A stretch of 64,000 nt of DNA from Pacificimonas aurantium (lineage in GTDB: Bacteria; Pseudomonadota; Alphaproteobacteria; Sphingomonadales; Sphingomonadaceae). The stretch covers positions 1,116,001 through 1,180,000 of the forward strand of contig NZ_JAGSGB010000002.1 in NCBI RefSeq assembly GCF_020092905.1, given 5' to 3'. The translations under genes were made by a program, and so were the position numbers. Shown here in pieces: positions 1-10,167 of the stretch; the stretch's first letter is position 1; the number at the start of each line of letters is the position of its first letter. The notes under the pieces were generated by a model. That model was not told the origin of the DNA. It saw nothing but the letters and a program-made list of their open reading frames with translations, and ran no database searches.

Positions 1-631
1 GCAGCTGGCTTTCATAGTAGAGCGCTTTCGTACCGTTCTCGAAGACATGATAACGGCATTCACCGCCCCCGGGCAGCACTTCTACCACGGGCAGGAGCTT
101 TGCGGGGTCGGCACGCAGCGCCACGATATCTCCTGCCCTAAACGCGGTCGTGGAGCCTGCCAATGTTTCAGGAAGCGACGGCGCGGCCGCATTAGCAGGG
201 GCCATATTCACCAGCGCACGCCGCTTTTCGGCCGCCACGCTCTCGAGCGTTTCGGCTCGCGCTCCGATCAATGTAAGCAGACGCCCGAGCGTGTCTGCGT
301 CACGATATATTTCATCGAAAGCAGGTTCTACGGTGGTGAGGTGCGCCCATTTGTTCCGGATCGTTTGAAGCTCCTTGATCCAGTTACGACCTTCTCGCGG
401 CCACTGGCGTAATTCGGAAAGCTCGTACCAATTCTGATCCATCACGCGCAGCAGCGCAGCAAGGTCCAACTGCTCCAGCGAAGCGATGCCGCGCTCTAAG
501 GCCATTCGTTGCTGCTGGAAGCTTAACCGATCAACGACGTGGCCACGCCACCAATCGGCAGAGAGCCTTGGCAGATGCTCACCGAGGAACGCAGCGATCT
601 CATAGGTCGCTTCCTTAAGAAGGTCGATCAT
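1..631 (-). CDS. Swt1-family HEPN domain protein, N-terminal part (cut by window edge)
   Basis: This reading frame is open from an ATG at 631 through base 1, giving at least 210 residues; the C-terminus is outside the window. Residues 1-115 resemble the Swt1-type HEPN domain. They include 'LLRVMDQNWYELS' and the HEPN signature R-x4-H at R92-NKWA-H97, which in HEPN RNases is the catalytic pair. Residues about 165-210 ('FRAGDIVALRADP', then 'YHVFENGTKALYYESQL') look like a small beta-barrel found in large defence ATPases and helicases. The full protein is therefore probably a large helicase-like enzyme. It is the last visible gene of the leftward defence operon, 111 bp after the Res-like gene. 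The start has only a weak ribosome site; a GGGGGG tract lies about 35 bp upstream. Confidence 0.72.
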   Translation of the reverse strand, partial: MIDLLKEATYEIAAFLGEHLPRLSADWWRGHVVDRLSFQQQRMALERGIASLEQLDLAALLRVMDQNWYELSELRQWPREGRNWIKELQTIRNKWAHLTTVEPAFDEIYRDADTLGRLLTLIGARAETLESVAAEKRRALVNMAPANAAAPSLPETLAGSTTAFRAGDIVALRADPAKLLPVVEVLPGGGECRYHVFENGTKALYYESQL

Positions 632-742
632 TTCAATCCGTCGACCAAAACACGAATATTCAAGATACCCCCCAATAAAACAGTTTTCTTACAATCCATC
701 TTCCCAATTACGTGTAGCGACTGGCGAAGTTGGATAGTTTAA

Positions 743-3700
743 TTATGCCGCCATTTTTTGGATGATTGATGCGATGTATATGTCACGTTGATCCTCCATG
801 AATAGCACATGCATGGCCTCCAGCTCCTGGATCGTCTTGCCCCAATTCAGCTTGCCAAAGCGTGTGGGCGTGACAATGAAGCTGTTCAGAACAACATTCT
901 CGCTAGTCAGCCTTGCCTGGATGTCCTTGATGACACGATGGAATTCAACCTTCTTGTGGCCAGGGCCTTCATGCTGGAGGCCATGAGGCTCGACGAAAGC
1001 CAAGTGCTGTCTGCCGTCCTTCACCAGCCATAGAAGGAAGTCGGGATAGAAATTTCCTGCCTCAAAGAAGCCCACCCCGCGCCCGCGGCTTTCGTTGCGA
1101 AGCAAGAAGAGTTCAATTCCCTCCGCCGCCAGCCGTGCTTGATCCTTTTCAATGAAAAGGCGCAGATCATCCAAGAACTGGAATTCGCTCTCATTCAATG
1201 AAACCGGCGCGATCTGGATTTTGCTTCCCTTGGCCGCATGAAGCACGGGCTCGTAGAGATGCGTGCCAAACAGGCAGCCTTTCAAGTCGCCAGCACGCAA
1301 CACCCCGGCTTTTCGAGCCGATATCTCGCCGGTGAGGTTCTGGATGTCGTTGATGAGCGCGGTTTCGCTGGCATCGACGATTAGCTGGTATTCCTCCGCT
1401 TCAGGCAGGCTTCCGTCACCGGCTTCGATCTCACGGAGTTCAAGACGTGGCTCAATAAAGGCTGCCTTGCAGTAGTTGTAGTATTCTTCAGAGAATTTCT
1501 GCAGCAGCTCCGCCGCCATCTCCTGCCAGAGCGCGACGTTCCCAAAATCCGAGAACTCCATCTTCCCCGAAGGCACGACGACCTTGTACCAGGTCCGGTC
1601 AGTGAGCAGTGCCCTGATCATGGACTTGGAAATGTTGAGATTGTGCCAGGTGCGCTCACGCTTGAATTTCTCAAGACGGAAGAAAAGATCGTCGTAGTCC
1701 AAGAAGTCCAGGTGGCCATCTTCGAAAACGGTCTCCTCCTTGGTGCCCAGCCTGCTGCCCTTCTTGGACTCGAGAGACTGGATGCGGGGATACCAATCTA
1801 TCGTGACGCCCTTTTGGCGTATCTTTGCCGGGACCAACGTCAGGGCCGGCACAGCGCCATCCCTCTTGAAATCGTACTCGCGACCGTCACCGCGCTTCTT
1901 TCGGGGGCGCAACACCTTGAGGCGTTGCCCGAAGTCGTACGTGACCGTCAGCGGAACTGTGAAGACCTGCTTCTGATCGTTGCGAGGCAGCTCTTCTTCT
2001 TCGAGAAACTTTCGGAATCGCTCCATGAAGTCAGCCTCGATCCCGAAGACATTCAGTGTCTCGACGTACTGGATGAGCTCCGGTTGATAGGTCGGGGTGG
2101 CGAAGCCGCTGCGCTGGAGCGACCAGTCATGCCCCTTTAGCCGAACGCCGCGCCCGAAAAGCTGGATGATCTGCGCGCCTTCGCTCTTGCCGACATGCAT
2201 GAGACCAAGGGTGCTGACGCGCCAGCAATCCCAGCCCTCGACAAAGCGTTTGGAACCGATGAGCAGATTGACCGGGGAACTGGACAGGTTGATTTGCCCG
2301 AACATGGTCTCGGCAAACTCGGATTCCAGGACCGCGACGTTGTCGAACTCCTGCTCAGCGATATGGGTCGCCAAGCCGGATGCGTCGCCGACGTTGATGA
2401 GCCCGAAAGGCTTTTCGGCCTGACCGACACGCAGCATGATCTCGTTCTCGTCGCCCTTGATCCGGGCAATCGACAACTCACCACCGGCCCTGTTCTGAAA
2501 GAGCTTTTCGAGGATGTCGCGGAACAGGTCGCCGGGCTTCCAGCCCTCCCGAAGCATGAGCTGCTGCAGGTAGACGAAACCGCCGGCGAAAATGTCGCCG
2601 CCGTTCTCGTCGAGAAGACCGGTCTCCTGAGCGTTACCGGTGAGGATCCGCTCGATTTCGGCGGCCGATGTACCCTCGCTCTTCAAGAACTTCGCGATGA
2701 AGGCAAGGATCTTGCCTACGTCGGAAACCGTGGCCTTCTCGGCCTTGGATCCGGTGGCCTTGGTCACGCTGGAACCGACGAAAACCCAAAGCGGTTTCTC
2801 GATGTTGTAGGGCGCATAAATGCCCTGCTTGTCTTCGTAAAGCTTCAGCTGCTGATAGAAGCTCAGAAGGCAGGCAGTTAGGTACGAGAACTCGAGCTGA
2901 GAGAAAGTCCTCGGAAGGTTGAAGATGCGGTAGTCCTTGCCATAGCCGTCCTCGTAAAAGTACCGGTACGAATAGTCGAACAGGATCGTCTTCGCGTAGG
3001 ACGCTTCGATATCGGGACGCTTCGCGGCAGTGACAGCCTCCTTCAGCGTCGCCGAGTACTCGAAAACAAAACCCTTCTCCGACAGGCGGGCGCGGCTCCG
3101 GAACCAGCCGCGCTCTTCCTGGCTTCCCATGCCGCGATGCGCTTCGTCGACAAGCAGCAGGTTCTGATCGCCCAGATTGCGCGTCGCGATGACGTTGGGT
3201 CCGTCGGTCTCCCCGAGTTTGGTCACCTCGGTGAAGTCCACCTGACGCAGCCCGTTCTTCCCCGAGGACAGCAGGTCGCCGCTGTCCGTCAGCAGGCGTG
3301 ACGCGACAATGTTGCTGCCCTTCATCTCACGCGCGTGCTGCAGGGAAAGCTGCTCGTTCGGCGTGATCAATACCGTCCGCGTCAGGTCGTGCTTGAGTGG
3401 CGACTTCGAGGCGTAATGCCTGAATTGCAGGAAGTTGACGTGCATCAGCAGCGTCTTCCCCGAGCCAGTGGCGTTCTGCAGGCAGAGCTTGTTCAGGTCA
3501 TCGATCTCGTAGGGCGTGATCCCCGTCTCGTATCCTTCGTCGGTCCAGTACGTGTCGAAGGCATCGACGTACTCATTCAGCGCATCTAGCAGCGCGGCGC
3601 GGTCGGCGAAGAACCGGTCGAGATAGATCTCGGCGAACAGCAGCGAGAGCCACTGGTAGTACTTCCAGACGATCGGCCGGTCGCGCTTCTCGTTGATCGC

Positions 3701-3997
3701 CAGCGTGTGGCTGACGATGTTGTGCTCGTAGCGCAACAGGTCGGCATGCGTGATCTCGGCGCCCGCCTGCAGATGGACGTCCAGCGCCTTGTAGAAGTGG
3801 TGCAGGTTCTCGGACGTCATGCCCTCGGGCGCATCCTTCACCGTCTTGGCCAGCGGCTGCACCGGCCGCAGGGTGCGCTTGCCGTCCTTGTGGTCCTTCA
3901 GCGGATCGAAGCCGAACAGGCTGACGATCCACTGGTTCAGCACCAGCTTGTGGCCGAAGGGGAGCGGCTTGACCTTGGATTTGGGCTTTCTCGCCAT
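743..3997 (-). CDS. DEAD/DEAH-box helicase, type III restriction Res-like, with degenerate nuclease motif
   Basis: A 1084-residue superfamily 2 helicase resembling the Res subunit of type III restriction enzymes. Visible motifs are Walker A 'NATGSGKT' (175-182), DEAH (about 284-287) and motif VI 'QLFGRGVRLKG'. Near the C-terminus 'NFYPDFLLWL' (PD at 985-986) is followed by 'FVEPHG' (E about 1003). This has the layout of a PD-(D/E)xK nuclease but with histidine where lysine is expected. It probably loads on and moves along foreign DNA and may cleave it. It starts 3 bp after the methyltransferase gene in the same leftward operon, so the two are probably made together. It could equally be a DISARM-type helicase without cleavage activity. 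Confidence 0.82.
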   Translation of the reverse strand: MARKPKSKVKPLPFGHKLVLNQWIVSLFGFDPLKDHKDGKRTLRPVQPLAKTVKDAPEGMTSENLHHFYKALDVHLQAGAEITHADLLRYEHNIVSHTLAINEKRDRPIVWKYYQWLSLLFAEIYLDRFFADRAALLDALNEYVDAFDTYWTDEGYETGITPYEIDDLNKLCLQNATGSGKTLLMHVNFLQFRHYASKSPLKHDLTRTVLITPNEQLSLQHAREMKGSNIVASRLLTDSGDLLSSGKNGLRQVDFTEVTKLGETDGPNVIATRNLGDQNLLLVDEAHRGMGSQEERGWFRSRARLSEKGFVFEYSATLKEAVTAAKRPDIEASYAKTILFDYSYRYFYEDGYGKDYRIFNLPRTFSQLEFSYLTACLLSFYQQLKLYEDKQGIYAPYNIEKPLWVFVGSSVTKATGSKAEKATVSDVGKILAFIAKFLKSEGTSAAEIERILTGNAQETGLLDENGGDIFAGGFVYLQQLMLREGWKPGDLFRDILEKLFQNRAGGELSIARIKGDENEIMLRVGQAEKPFGLINVGDASGLATHIAEQEFDNVAVLESEFAETMFGQINLSSSPVNLLIGSKRFVEGWDCWRVSTLGLMHVGKSEGAQIIQLFGRGVRLKGHDWSLQRSGFATPTYQPELIQYVETLNVFGIEADFMERFRKFLEEEELPRNDQKQVFTVPLTVTYDFGQRLKVLRPRKKRGDGREYDFKRDGAVPALTLVPAKIRQKGVTIDWYPRIQSLESKKGSRLGTKEETVFEDGHLDFLDYDDLFFRLEKFKRERTWHNLNISKSMIRALLTDRTWYKVVVPSGKMEFSDFGNVALWQEMAAELLQKFSEEYYNYCKAAFIEPRLELREIEAGDGSLPEAEEYQLIVDASETALINDIQNLTGEISARKAGVLRAGDLKGCLFGTHLYEPVLHAAKGSKIQIAPVSLNESEFQFLDDLRLFIEKDQARLAAEGIELFLLRNESRGRGVGFFEAGNFYPDFLLWLVKDGRQHLAFVEPHGLQHEGPGHKKVEFHRVIKDIQARLTSENVVLNSFIVTPTRFGKLNWGKTIQELEAMHVLFMEDQRDIYIASIIQKMAA

Positions 3998-4000
3998 CGC

Positions 4001-7000
4001 TCAGCCCTCCACGTCCCACATCGCCTGATGGAACGCCTCCTCGATCAGGCGCACCTTCCAGGTCTCCTCGTCCTTGCGGAGATTGGGCAGGTTGTTGGAG
4101 CCGTTCACGTAGATCACGTCGAACTCGGTGTCCTGCGCGGAGAGGCGGTACTTCCGGAACCACTCGTCCAGCATCAGGTTGTCCTGCTCGAGATCGCCGG
4201 TCAGCTTGCGCCAGACAACCAGCGCCTTCTCCCGGTCGTTGTGATCGCCGGGGGTGCGCAGGGTGTAGCCCTCGACCTTGCGGAAGCGCCAGGCGCCGTC
4301 GTCCGTCTCCTTCAGCGCGCCGTCCAGCATCAGCCGCGTGTTCGTGTCCTCCGGCAGCTCGGGATCGACCTCGCGTTTGAACGCGGCGTCATAGCCGCGC
4401 CAGCGGTCCAGATGCTCGACATGCAGGCCGATCAGCCAATTGAACGTCTCGACCAGGTCCACGGCCTTCTCGACATACTCGTCCGTGCCGGGCTTCTTGA
4501 TCTTCAGTTTGTAGGCAGTCGGATCGTCGAACCATTCGATGTTCAGGAGCGACGGGCTGCCCTTGGTCTCGAAGTCGAGCCAGTAGCGGAGCATGTAGTC
4601 GCGTGCGAAGTCCCGTGATGCCTCAAAAGCGGTCGGTGACCACCTGAAAGCGAGATTGTTTAGCGCGTCCTCATATGTCTCGAGGCGCAAGTATTTGAAG
4701 GCGCCACCTCCCTTCCAATTAAACATCTTGCTTACGCCTCGCGCATCACCCGCCAAGGTCTGCTTCATCCGCGCGAGCGATTTCTCTCGAAAGTAAGCGG
4801 CTGCCTCAATCCCAATCCACTTCCGACCCATCTTTTGTGCAGTCGCAGAGGCAGTTCCGCTGCCCAGAAAGAAATCGAGCACCACGTCTGATTTATTCGT
4901 ACTCATCTCAATAATCCGAGCAAGAAGCGCCTCAGGTTTCTTGCCTTTCTTCAACTCGACGCCGCCTTCATTGTGAAGATCATTTGGCAGAACATCGAGC
5001 CAGATATCAGAGGCACGCTCAGCAGTGACGCGCCGATCCCCGATTGTTTGCAGCTTATCGGCATAGAAAATTATCTTCTTTCCGCCGAGGAGATATACAT
5101 CCGGGTTTCCGGTTCGAGCATGCAAGTGAACAACGCCTGGCTCGTCTGCTGAGCGATCAACGGCAACAAGAAAATCGGCTCCAACGCCGGCACGATCAAC
5201 TGTCACCGTTTGAACAACTGCATCCGCGTTCTCGCTGACAAAGTCTACTATCTCGGACTCGAGTTCATCGCCGAAGTGCTTCCTGAGCTGCCTCTTTTCG
5301 ACCCCGACGTGTTCAGAGAAGGCATCAAGCAGGGAACAAAAGCTCCATTCTGTATGGCTCTCCGCGCGATTTCGGATGAATTGATTGTATCGAACGTCCC
5401 TCTCTCGTTCGGAGTAGACGTCATTACCGATCCAGGACTTCTTTTTCTTCGCATAGGTTAGAAGATAGTCAGAGATCGTGACCACGCCGGGATTGATAAC
5501 CTTATGCCCTGTGACACTGCCGCGCTTGACGGTTACAAGTGGAAGGCGATTTGTCTCACCGAATATATCATCGCAGAGGAATCGAAGAGATCCAATCTCT
5601 TCTGGCCCAATACTTATCGAGAAAGCTCCCGATTGATCCAGGAGTGGCAATGCTTGGGTTAGGCGAGTTCGAATCAATGATAGCCAACTCGAATGTGGAT
5701 AGTTGTCTTTGTAGACGAAGCCGTCATCTCCAGTGTTGAAGGGCGGATCAATATAGATAGACTTCACACCTTCGGTCGTTGAACGGCGAATGATGTTCAG
5801 GCCATCACTGTTCTCTGAGTTGACCAGAAGGCCATCGAGCGCCTCAGAAGATACGTCGATTTTGGAGACCAATTTCTCGACGAAAGGGGCGGAGAAGTAA
5901 GCAGTGTCCAAGACTAGGTTTCTGGCCTGAGCGTCAGATCTCTTGGGAAGAGAATTGCTCTTCGGGAAATCGCAGATCGATGACCACTCTTCCCGCTGTG
6001 CCTTGTTCGCGGCGATCTCCGGATAGAACTCCTCTGGGATGCGGTCGAGCGTGATGCAGTACTGGGCGTCGACGACGAACTTCTTCTTCAGCCAAAGGCG
6101 TTTCTGGAAGTCTTCGAGCTGGGCCAGGAAGTCGATCAGGTGCTGCGCAATTCGGCGTAGCACCTTGACCTTGGCCAGGTAGACCTCCACGAGCGGGGCA
6201 TCGGCAGACTCGATGTCGTCCAGCCGCATGACCTCGTTCTTGATGTAGAAATCCAGCTCGCGCCGCAGGAACCCGCCCAGATCCTTGTGGATGAAGTAGT
6301 CCATCGTGTTCCGGCCCGTGTACTGGGCCAGGTACTTCTCCAGCAGCGTCCGGTCCTTCTCGGCCTCGGTCGGCGCCGGGGTCATCAGCGCGGTCACATA
6401 ATCGTCCGCGCCCTCCAGCTTGGGCAGCAGTGCCTTCACCTTGTCGGCCGCCTCGGCGAGGCGCTTCTTGCGCCAGGTGCCTTCCTGGCCGGTCTTTTCG
6501 GGGTCCGGGCGGTACTGGAACTGGATCACCAGCTCCGGCTCGCCGGTGTCGCCCGTCACGATCTTCACCGGCTCCGGCTCGTGGATGATGAAGTAGCGTT
6601 CGGTCTGCTCGGACGCCTTGACGTTGTTGTGCTCACCCTCGGACGCCGAGACGATCCGGCAATGGACCTTAAGCGGCTTCTGTTCGAACAGCGCGCCGTG
6701 CTTGCCCTTGAATTCCTTCGCCTGCGTCGGATCGAAGGTGAAGTTGGTCAGGTACTCGGATGTCTTGATGTAGTACTGATCGCGGTTTGCCCAGTGCAGA
6801 TAGACCTCGCGCCCGTCATAGGGAACGGCGTAGGGGGCCGCCTTGCCGTCCGTCTCGCGCGCGAAGTAGCGGCGGCTTATGAAATCGCCGTTGTCGTAGT
6901 AGCGCTCGAAGAAGCGGTAGAGGTGGTCGTAGACGTCGCCCTCGTTGCTGCCGCTGTCCTTGGCCGCGTCCCAGGCGGCCTTGGCTTCCTTCACTTTCGG

Positions 7001-7270
7001 CGCGGCATCCGGATCGGGTGCGCCGAAATCCTCGGCCTGCTTGCGCGCGGCCTCGTAGGCAGCCTTCGCTTTCTCGACACGGGCGCCGTCCGCCTCGCCG
7101 AAGGCGTTGCGGATGATGCCAAGCAGATCTTCCTCGAGAAACTTGGTCACCTGACCGGCCTTCGCATGCATGATGCGATAGAAGCCGAAGTCCAGGTCCG
7201 GCTGGTCGAGCTGGAACAGCTCCTTCAGCAGGCTGATCAGACGTTCTCGTTGTTTCTCGACGTTCGGCAT
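4001..7270 (-). CDS. Site-specific adenine-N6 DNA methyltransferase, type III Mod-like
   Basis: Counted from the alternative GTG start at 7303 this is a 1100-residue protein. Motif IV 'DPPFNTG' lies at 519-525, and motif I ('DFFLGSGT') follows it at about 830. That IV-then-I order marks a beta-class N6-adenine methyltransferase as in type III Mod subunits. About 450 residues precede the catalytic domain and a long C-terminal region follows, so it is much larger than a typical Mod (about 650). It presumably marks host DNA as self for the helicase/nuclease partners. ATG 7270 is preferred for an AGGAG about 11 nt upstream; GTG 7303 overlaps the helicase stop and would be translationally coupled. 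The central part, about 4,630-5,950, looks AT-richer than its flanks, as expected for a swapped target-recognition region. Confidence 0.85.
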   Translation of the reverse strand: MPNVEKQRERLISLLKELFQLDQPDLDFGFYRIMHAKAGQVTKFLEEDLLGIIRNAFGEADGARVEKAKAAYEAARKQAEDFGAPDPDAAPKVKEAKAAWDAAKDSGSNEGDVYDHLYRFFERYYDNGDFISRRYFARETDGKAAPYAVPYDGREVYLHWANRDQYYIKTSEYLTNFTFDPTQAKEFKGKHGALFEQKPLKVHCRIVSASEGEHNNVKASEQTERYFIIHEPEPVKIVTGDTGEPELVIQFQYRPDPEKTGQEGTWRKKRLAEAADKVKALLPKLEGADDYVTALMTPAPTEAEKDRTLLEKYLAQYTGRNTMDYFIHKDLGGFLRRELDFYIKNEVMRLDDIESADAPLVEVYLAKVKVLRRIAQHLIDFLAQLEDFQKRLWLKKKFVVDAQYCITLDRIPEEFYPEIAANKAQREEWSSICDFPKSNSLPKRSDAQARNLVLDTAYFSAPFVEKLVSKIDVSSEALDGLLVNSENSDGLNIIRRSTTEGVKSIYIDPPFNTGDDGFVYKDNYPHSSWLSLIRTRLTQALPLLDQSGAFSISIGPEEIGSLRFLCDDIFGETNRLPLVTVKRGSVTGHKVINPGVVTISDYLLTYAKKKKSWIGNDVYSERERDVRYNQFIRNRAESHTEWSFCSLLDAFSEHVGVEKRQLRKHFGDELESEIVDFVSENADAVVQTVTVDRAGVGADFLVAVDRSADEPGVVHLHARTGNPDVYLLGGKKIIFYADKLQTIGDRRVTAERASDIWLDVLPNDLHNEGGVELKKGKKPEALLARIIEMSTNKSDVVLDFFLGSGTASATAQKMGRKWIGIEAAAYFREKSLARMKQTLAGDARGVSKMFNWKGGGAFKYLRLETYEDALNNLAFRWSPTAFEASRDFARDYMLRYWLDFETKGSPSLLNIEWFDDPTAYKLKIKKPGTDEYVEKAVDLVETFNWLIGLHVEHLDRWRGYDAAFKREVDPELPEDTNTRLMLDGALKETDDGAWRFRKVEGYTLRTPGDHNDREKALVVWRKLTGDLEQDNLMLDEWFRKYRLSAQDTEFDVIYVNGSNNLPNLRKDEETWKVRLIEEAFHQAMWDVEG

Positions 7271-7299
7271 GTGACGGGTTTCTCCTGCGTTCTGTTGGC

Positions 7300-10167
7300 T
7301 CACACCACCGCCCAGCGGACGGTGAAGAGCTCTTGTTTGCTGATGTCTTGTTTAAGGCGGGCTTCCAGGTCGGAGATCATCTGATCTCGTTCCTCGATGA
7401 TCTCGTCCTCCACCTCAAAGATTCGCTGGCGCAGCCGGCGCTTGGACTTTTCCAGCTCCTGGATCTGCGTCTGGATGCGATGCTGCTGCTCGGGAGATTC
7501 GGCTGTTCGCGCTTCGCGCTTGAGCTCAAGAATCCGCGCCTTCGCGTCCTGCAATTCCTTTTCGGCGGCAAACACCTTGTCCTCGGCCCATTTTTCCAGC
7601 TTCCGACTTTCCTCGGAAAACCAATGGGCGTTCTGCCGTTTCAGCGACTCGATAAGGTCCTGTTCGCGTTGTACCAGTATGGATTCCAACAGCGCCCGCT
7701 CGTCCCTGCTTTCGCCATGGGCTTGTCGGCAGGGCATCTCGAACAGACGCCGAACAATGCTGGGATCAATATCACGCCCGTCATCCGTCTTGGCCACGAA
7801 CAGGATGTGGTCCTGTTCGTCAAACCCGGAAAAGCTGAGGCAGCGAGCGGCGAGGATGCCTGACTGCCCCACCAACGGCTCGATGCTGACTGCCTTGGCT
7901 GGCCATCCGGAGTAATCGAAAACGATGTTTGCACCGTTCAGATCGCGCTCACGTGCCCTCGCAATCACGTGCTGTGCGAGTGGGTGCGCCAAACGGTATC
8001 TGTGCTCGCTTAAGCCATTCTTGGCGATGCCGTAGCCCCCGGTCGGGACGTCCAAGCCGTCAGGCACGCGCTTCAAGGTGAAGGTGAGGTATTCGTCATC
8101 GAAATTGGCGTGCTGTCGCAGCTCATGCTGGGTAACGCCCCACAACATTCGTTCGTATCGCCCGATATATTCTCTGCTCTTGTCCAGATTGAATTTGAGG
8201 CGGTCGTGGACCTCGGCATCGAAGTTCTCCAGCAACTTGCGACGCGTATCTTCCATGGCAGCATTGATGTTCTCGTCCATCTCGGCGCGTAGGCGCTCGA
8301 ACTCAGCCTCGATCTCCTCCGTGGATCGGCAGTTTTGGTAGATGGAAACGATCCGCCTCTCGAACTCGACGCCAGATTCAACGGCTCCGAGCACCTCGTC
8401 CGAAGCGCCGAATACCCCGGAGAACAGCTGAAACTTCTCAGCCAACAGCTCGTAGACACGCTGATCGGCCGCATTGTTCTTGTTGAGGAAGTTAATCACG
8501 ACAACATCGTAAAGCTGGCCATACCGATGACAGCGTCCGATCCGTTGCTCAATTCGCTGCGGATTCCACGGCAGGTCGTAGTTCACGACGATGGAACAGA
8601 ATTGCAGGTTGATACCTTCGGCCGCAGCCTCGGTTGCGATCATGATTGACGCTTGCTCGCGGAAATATTCCACCAGTGCGGCGCGAATGTCGGCGGCGCG
8701 GGAACCAGTGACACGATCAGTCCCCGCGTGCTTCCGCAACCAATTTTCGTAAATAGCTTTCGAGTGAGGATCGCTGTTGGAGCCGTTAAAAAGCACAAGC
8801 TTGTCGGCGTACCCATTTTCCGAAAGCAAGCGTACGAGATACTCCTGCGTCCGGCGCGACTCCGTGAATATGATGGCCTTCTGTGCTGCACCAAGCTCTT
8901 GCGTCTTGGCGAAGCCGGCTTTCAATGCGCTCACCAGCGCCTGCCCTTTGGCATTCTCGGAGATTGAAACAGCAAGGTCTCGAAACTCGCGAAGGTCAGC
9001 GATTTCCTGCCGGATGACCGCAATATCTTCAGCCGTAAGGAGCTCTGGCTCCTCGTCGCTGTCCGACCATTCGTCGGCAACCTCTTCGTATTCCTCGTAG
9101 TCCTCGGACAGCTCTTCTTCGAGCTTCTCCCGAAGGTTCGTGTCATCCTTGAGCTGGCGTTCCAGCTTCCGGGCTAGGGAGTCGAGGGCGCCCGCAATGG
9201 CGAACGTGGAAGAAGCCAACAGCTTGCGCATGATCAGGGTCATCAGCGTCCGTTGGCTAGACGGCAGTGCCTGCAGAGATGGTCGCCGAAGGTAGTCAGA
9301 AACCATGTCGTAGAGCGATTGTTCCGCCTCGCTTGGAGCGAACTCTTGAGTGATGGGGATCCGATTGGTGTAGCGGATGTATTCCAGCACCTGTCGGCGC
9401 AGAGTCCGGTGGCAAACGGGCTGAAGGCGATGCTTCAATTCTTCAAACTGGCCGTCACCGGTCAAACGCGCATATTGGGATCTGAAGCTCTTCGCATCGC
9501 CAAACGTGTAGTCATCGATCAGGCTGACGAGACCGTACAACTCCATCAGTGAGTTCTGAAGCGGGGTCGCAGTCAGAAGTACCTTCGGAACATTTGCAAG
9601 CGCGCCCTTCAGTGCTCGGCCGATCCGGTTATCCGGCCTATAAACATTTCTGAGCCGGTGAGCTTCATCAATGACTACCAGGTCCCACGGGATGACCATC
9701 AACTCTTCGGCATGCCGCGCGGCGAACTGGAGCGAGCAGATGACGAGCTTCTTCTGCTCGAATGGCCGGCGAGCCCCTTCCTTGGCCATTCTATTATAGT
9801 TCTTGGCCTCCAGGATTACGGTTGGCAGAAAGAACTTTTCCTCAATCTCCTGCGACCACTGCTTGCGCAGATTTGCCGGAGTGATGACAAGGATCCTGCG
9901 CCTGCCTTCTGTCCATTTCTGCGCCAAGACCAGCCCCGCCTCGATGGTTTTGCCGAGGCCAACCTCGTCAGCGAGGATGGCTCCTTTCGAGAGCGGTGAC
10001 TTAAATGCAAACAGGGCGGCTTCCACCTGATGCGGATTAAGGTCCACTTGCGCATCGAGAAGGGCGCCCGCAAGCTTCTCGGCGTCTCCGACCGAATGTC
10101 GCCTACTCAGCTCATAGGCGAAAAGTTTCGCGTGGTAGTCTGTTACAAAATTGGTCCCCTCACTCAT
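7300..10167 (-). CDS. SNF2-family helicase, RapA/DrmD-like
   Basis: About 955 residues with a SNF2-type two-lobed ATPase. Walker A 'ADEVGLGKT' lies at about 66-74, DEAH at about 167-170 and motif VI 'QRIGRCHRYGQ' in the second lobe. An acidic stretch rich in Glu and Asp separates the lobes, and the last 150 residues are a strongly charged coiled coil. This build matches RapA/HepA-like helicases of DISARM (DrmD) and related defence systems, which act as double-stranded DNA translocases. ATG 10167 overlaps the end of the WYL repressor gene (stop at 10160); ATG 10182 is an alternative five codons upstream. The stop overlaps the alternative GTG start of the methyltransferase, which supports one operon. 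Confidence 0.85.
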   Translation of the reverse strand: MSEGTNFVTDYHAKLFAYELSRRHSVGDAEKLAGALLDAQVDLNPHQVEAALFAFKSPLSKGAILADEVGLGKTIEAGLVLAQKWTEGRRRILVITPANLRKQWSQEIEEKFFLPTVILEAKNYNRMAKEGARRPFEQKKLVICSLQFAARHAEELMVIPWDLVVIDEAHRLRNVYRPDNRIGRALKGALANVPKVLLTATPLQNSLMELYGLVSLIDDYTFGDAKSFRSQYARLTGDGQFEELKHRLQPVCHRTLRRQVLEYIRYTNRIPITQEFAPSEAEQSLYDMVSDYLRRPSLQALPSSQRTLMTLIMRKLLASSTFAIAGALDSLARKLERQLKDDTNLREKLEEELSEDYEEYEEVADEWSDSDEEPELLTAEDIAVIRQEIADLREFRDLAVSISENAKGQALVSALKAGFAKTQELGAAQKAIIFTESRRTQEYLVRLLSENGYADKLVLFNGSNSDPHSKAIYENWLRKHAGTDRVTGSRAADIRAALVEYFREQASIMIATEAAAEGINLQFCSIVVNYDLPWNPQRIEQRIGRCHRYGQLYDVVVINFLNKNNAADQRVYELLAEKFQLFSGVFGASDEVLGAVESGVEFERRIVSIYQNCRSTEEIEAEFERLRAEMDENINAAMEDTRRKLLENFDAEVHDRLKFNLDKSREYIGRYERMLWGVTQHELRQHANFDDEYLTFTLKRVPDGLDVPTGGYGIAKNGLSEHRYRLAHPLAQHVIARARERDLNGANIVFDYSGWPAKAVSIEPLVGQSGILAARCLSFSGFDEQDHILFVAKTDDGRDIDPSIVRRLFEMPCRQAHGESRDERALLESILVQREQDLIESLKRQNAHWFSEESRKLEKWAEDKVFAAEKELQDAKARILELKREARTAESPEQQHRIQTQIQELEKSKRRLRQRIFEVEDEIIEERDQMISDLEARLKQDISKQELFTVRWAVV

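Noticed and set aside
3707-7384. Long + strand frames (303 and 365 codons) opposite the methyltransferase gene
   Set aside because: Compositional shadows; low-complexity Val/Leu/Arg-rich translations without motifs.
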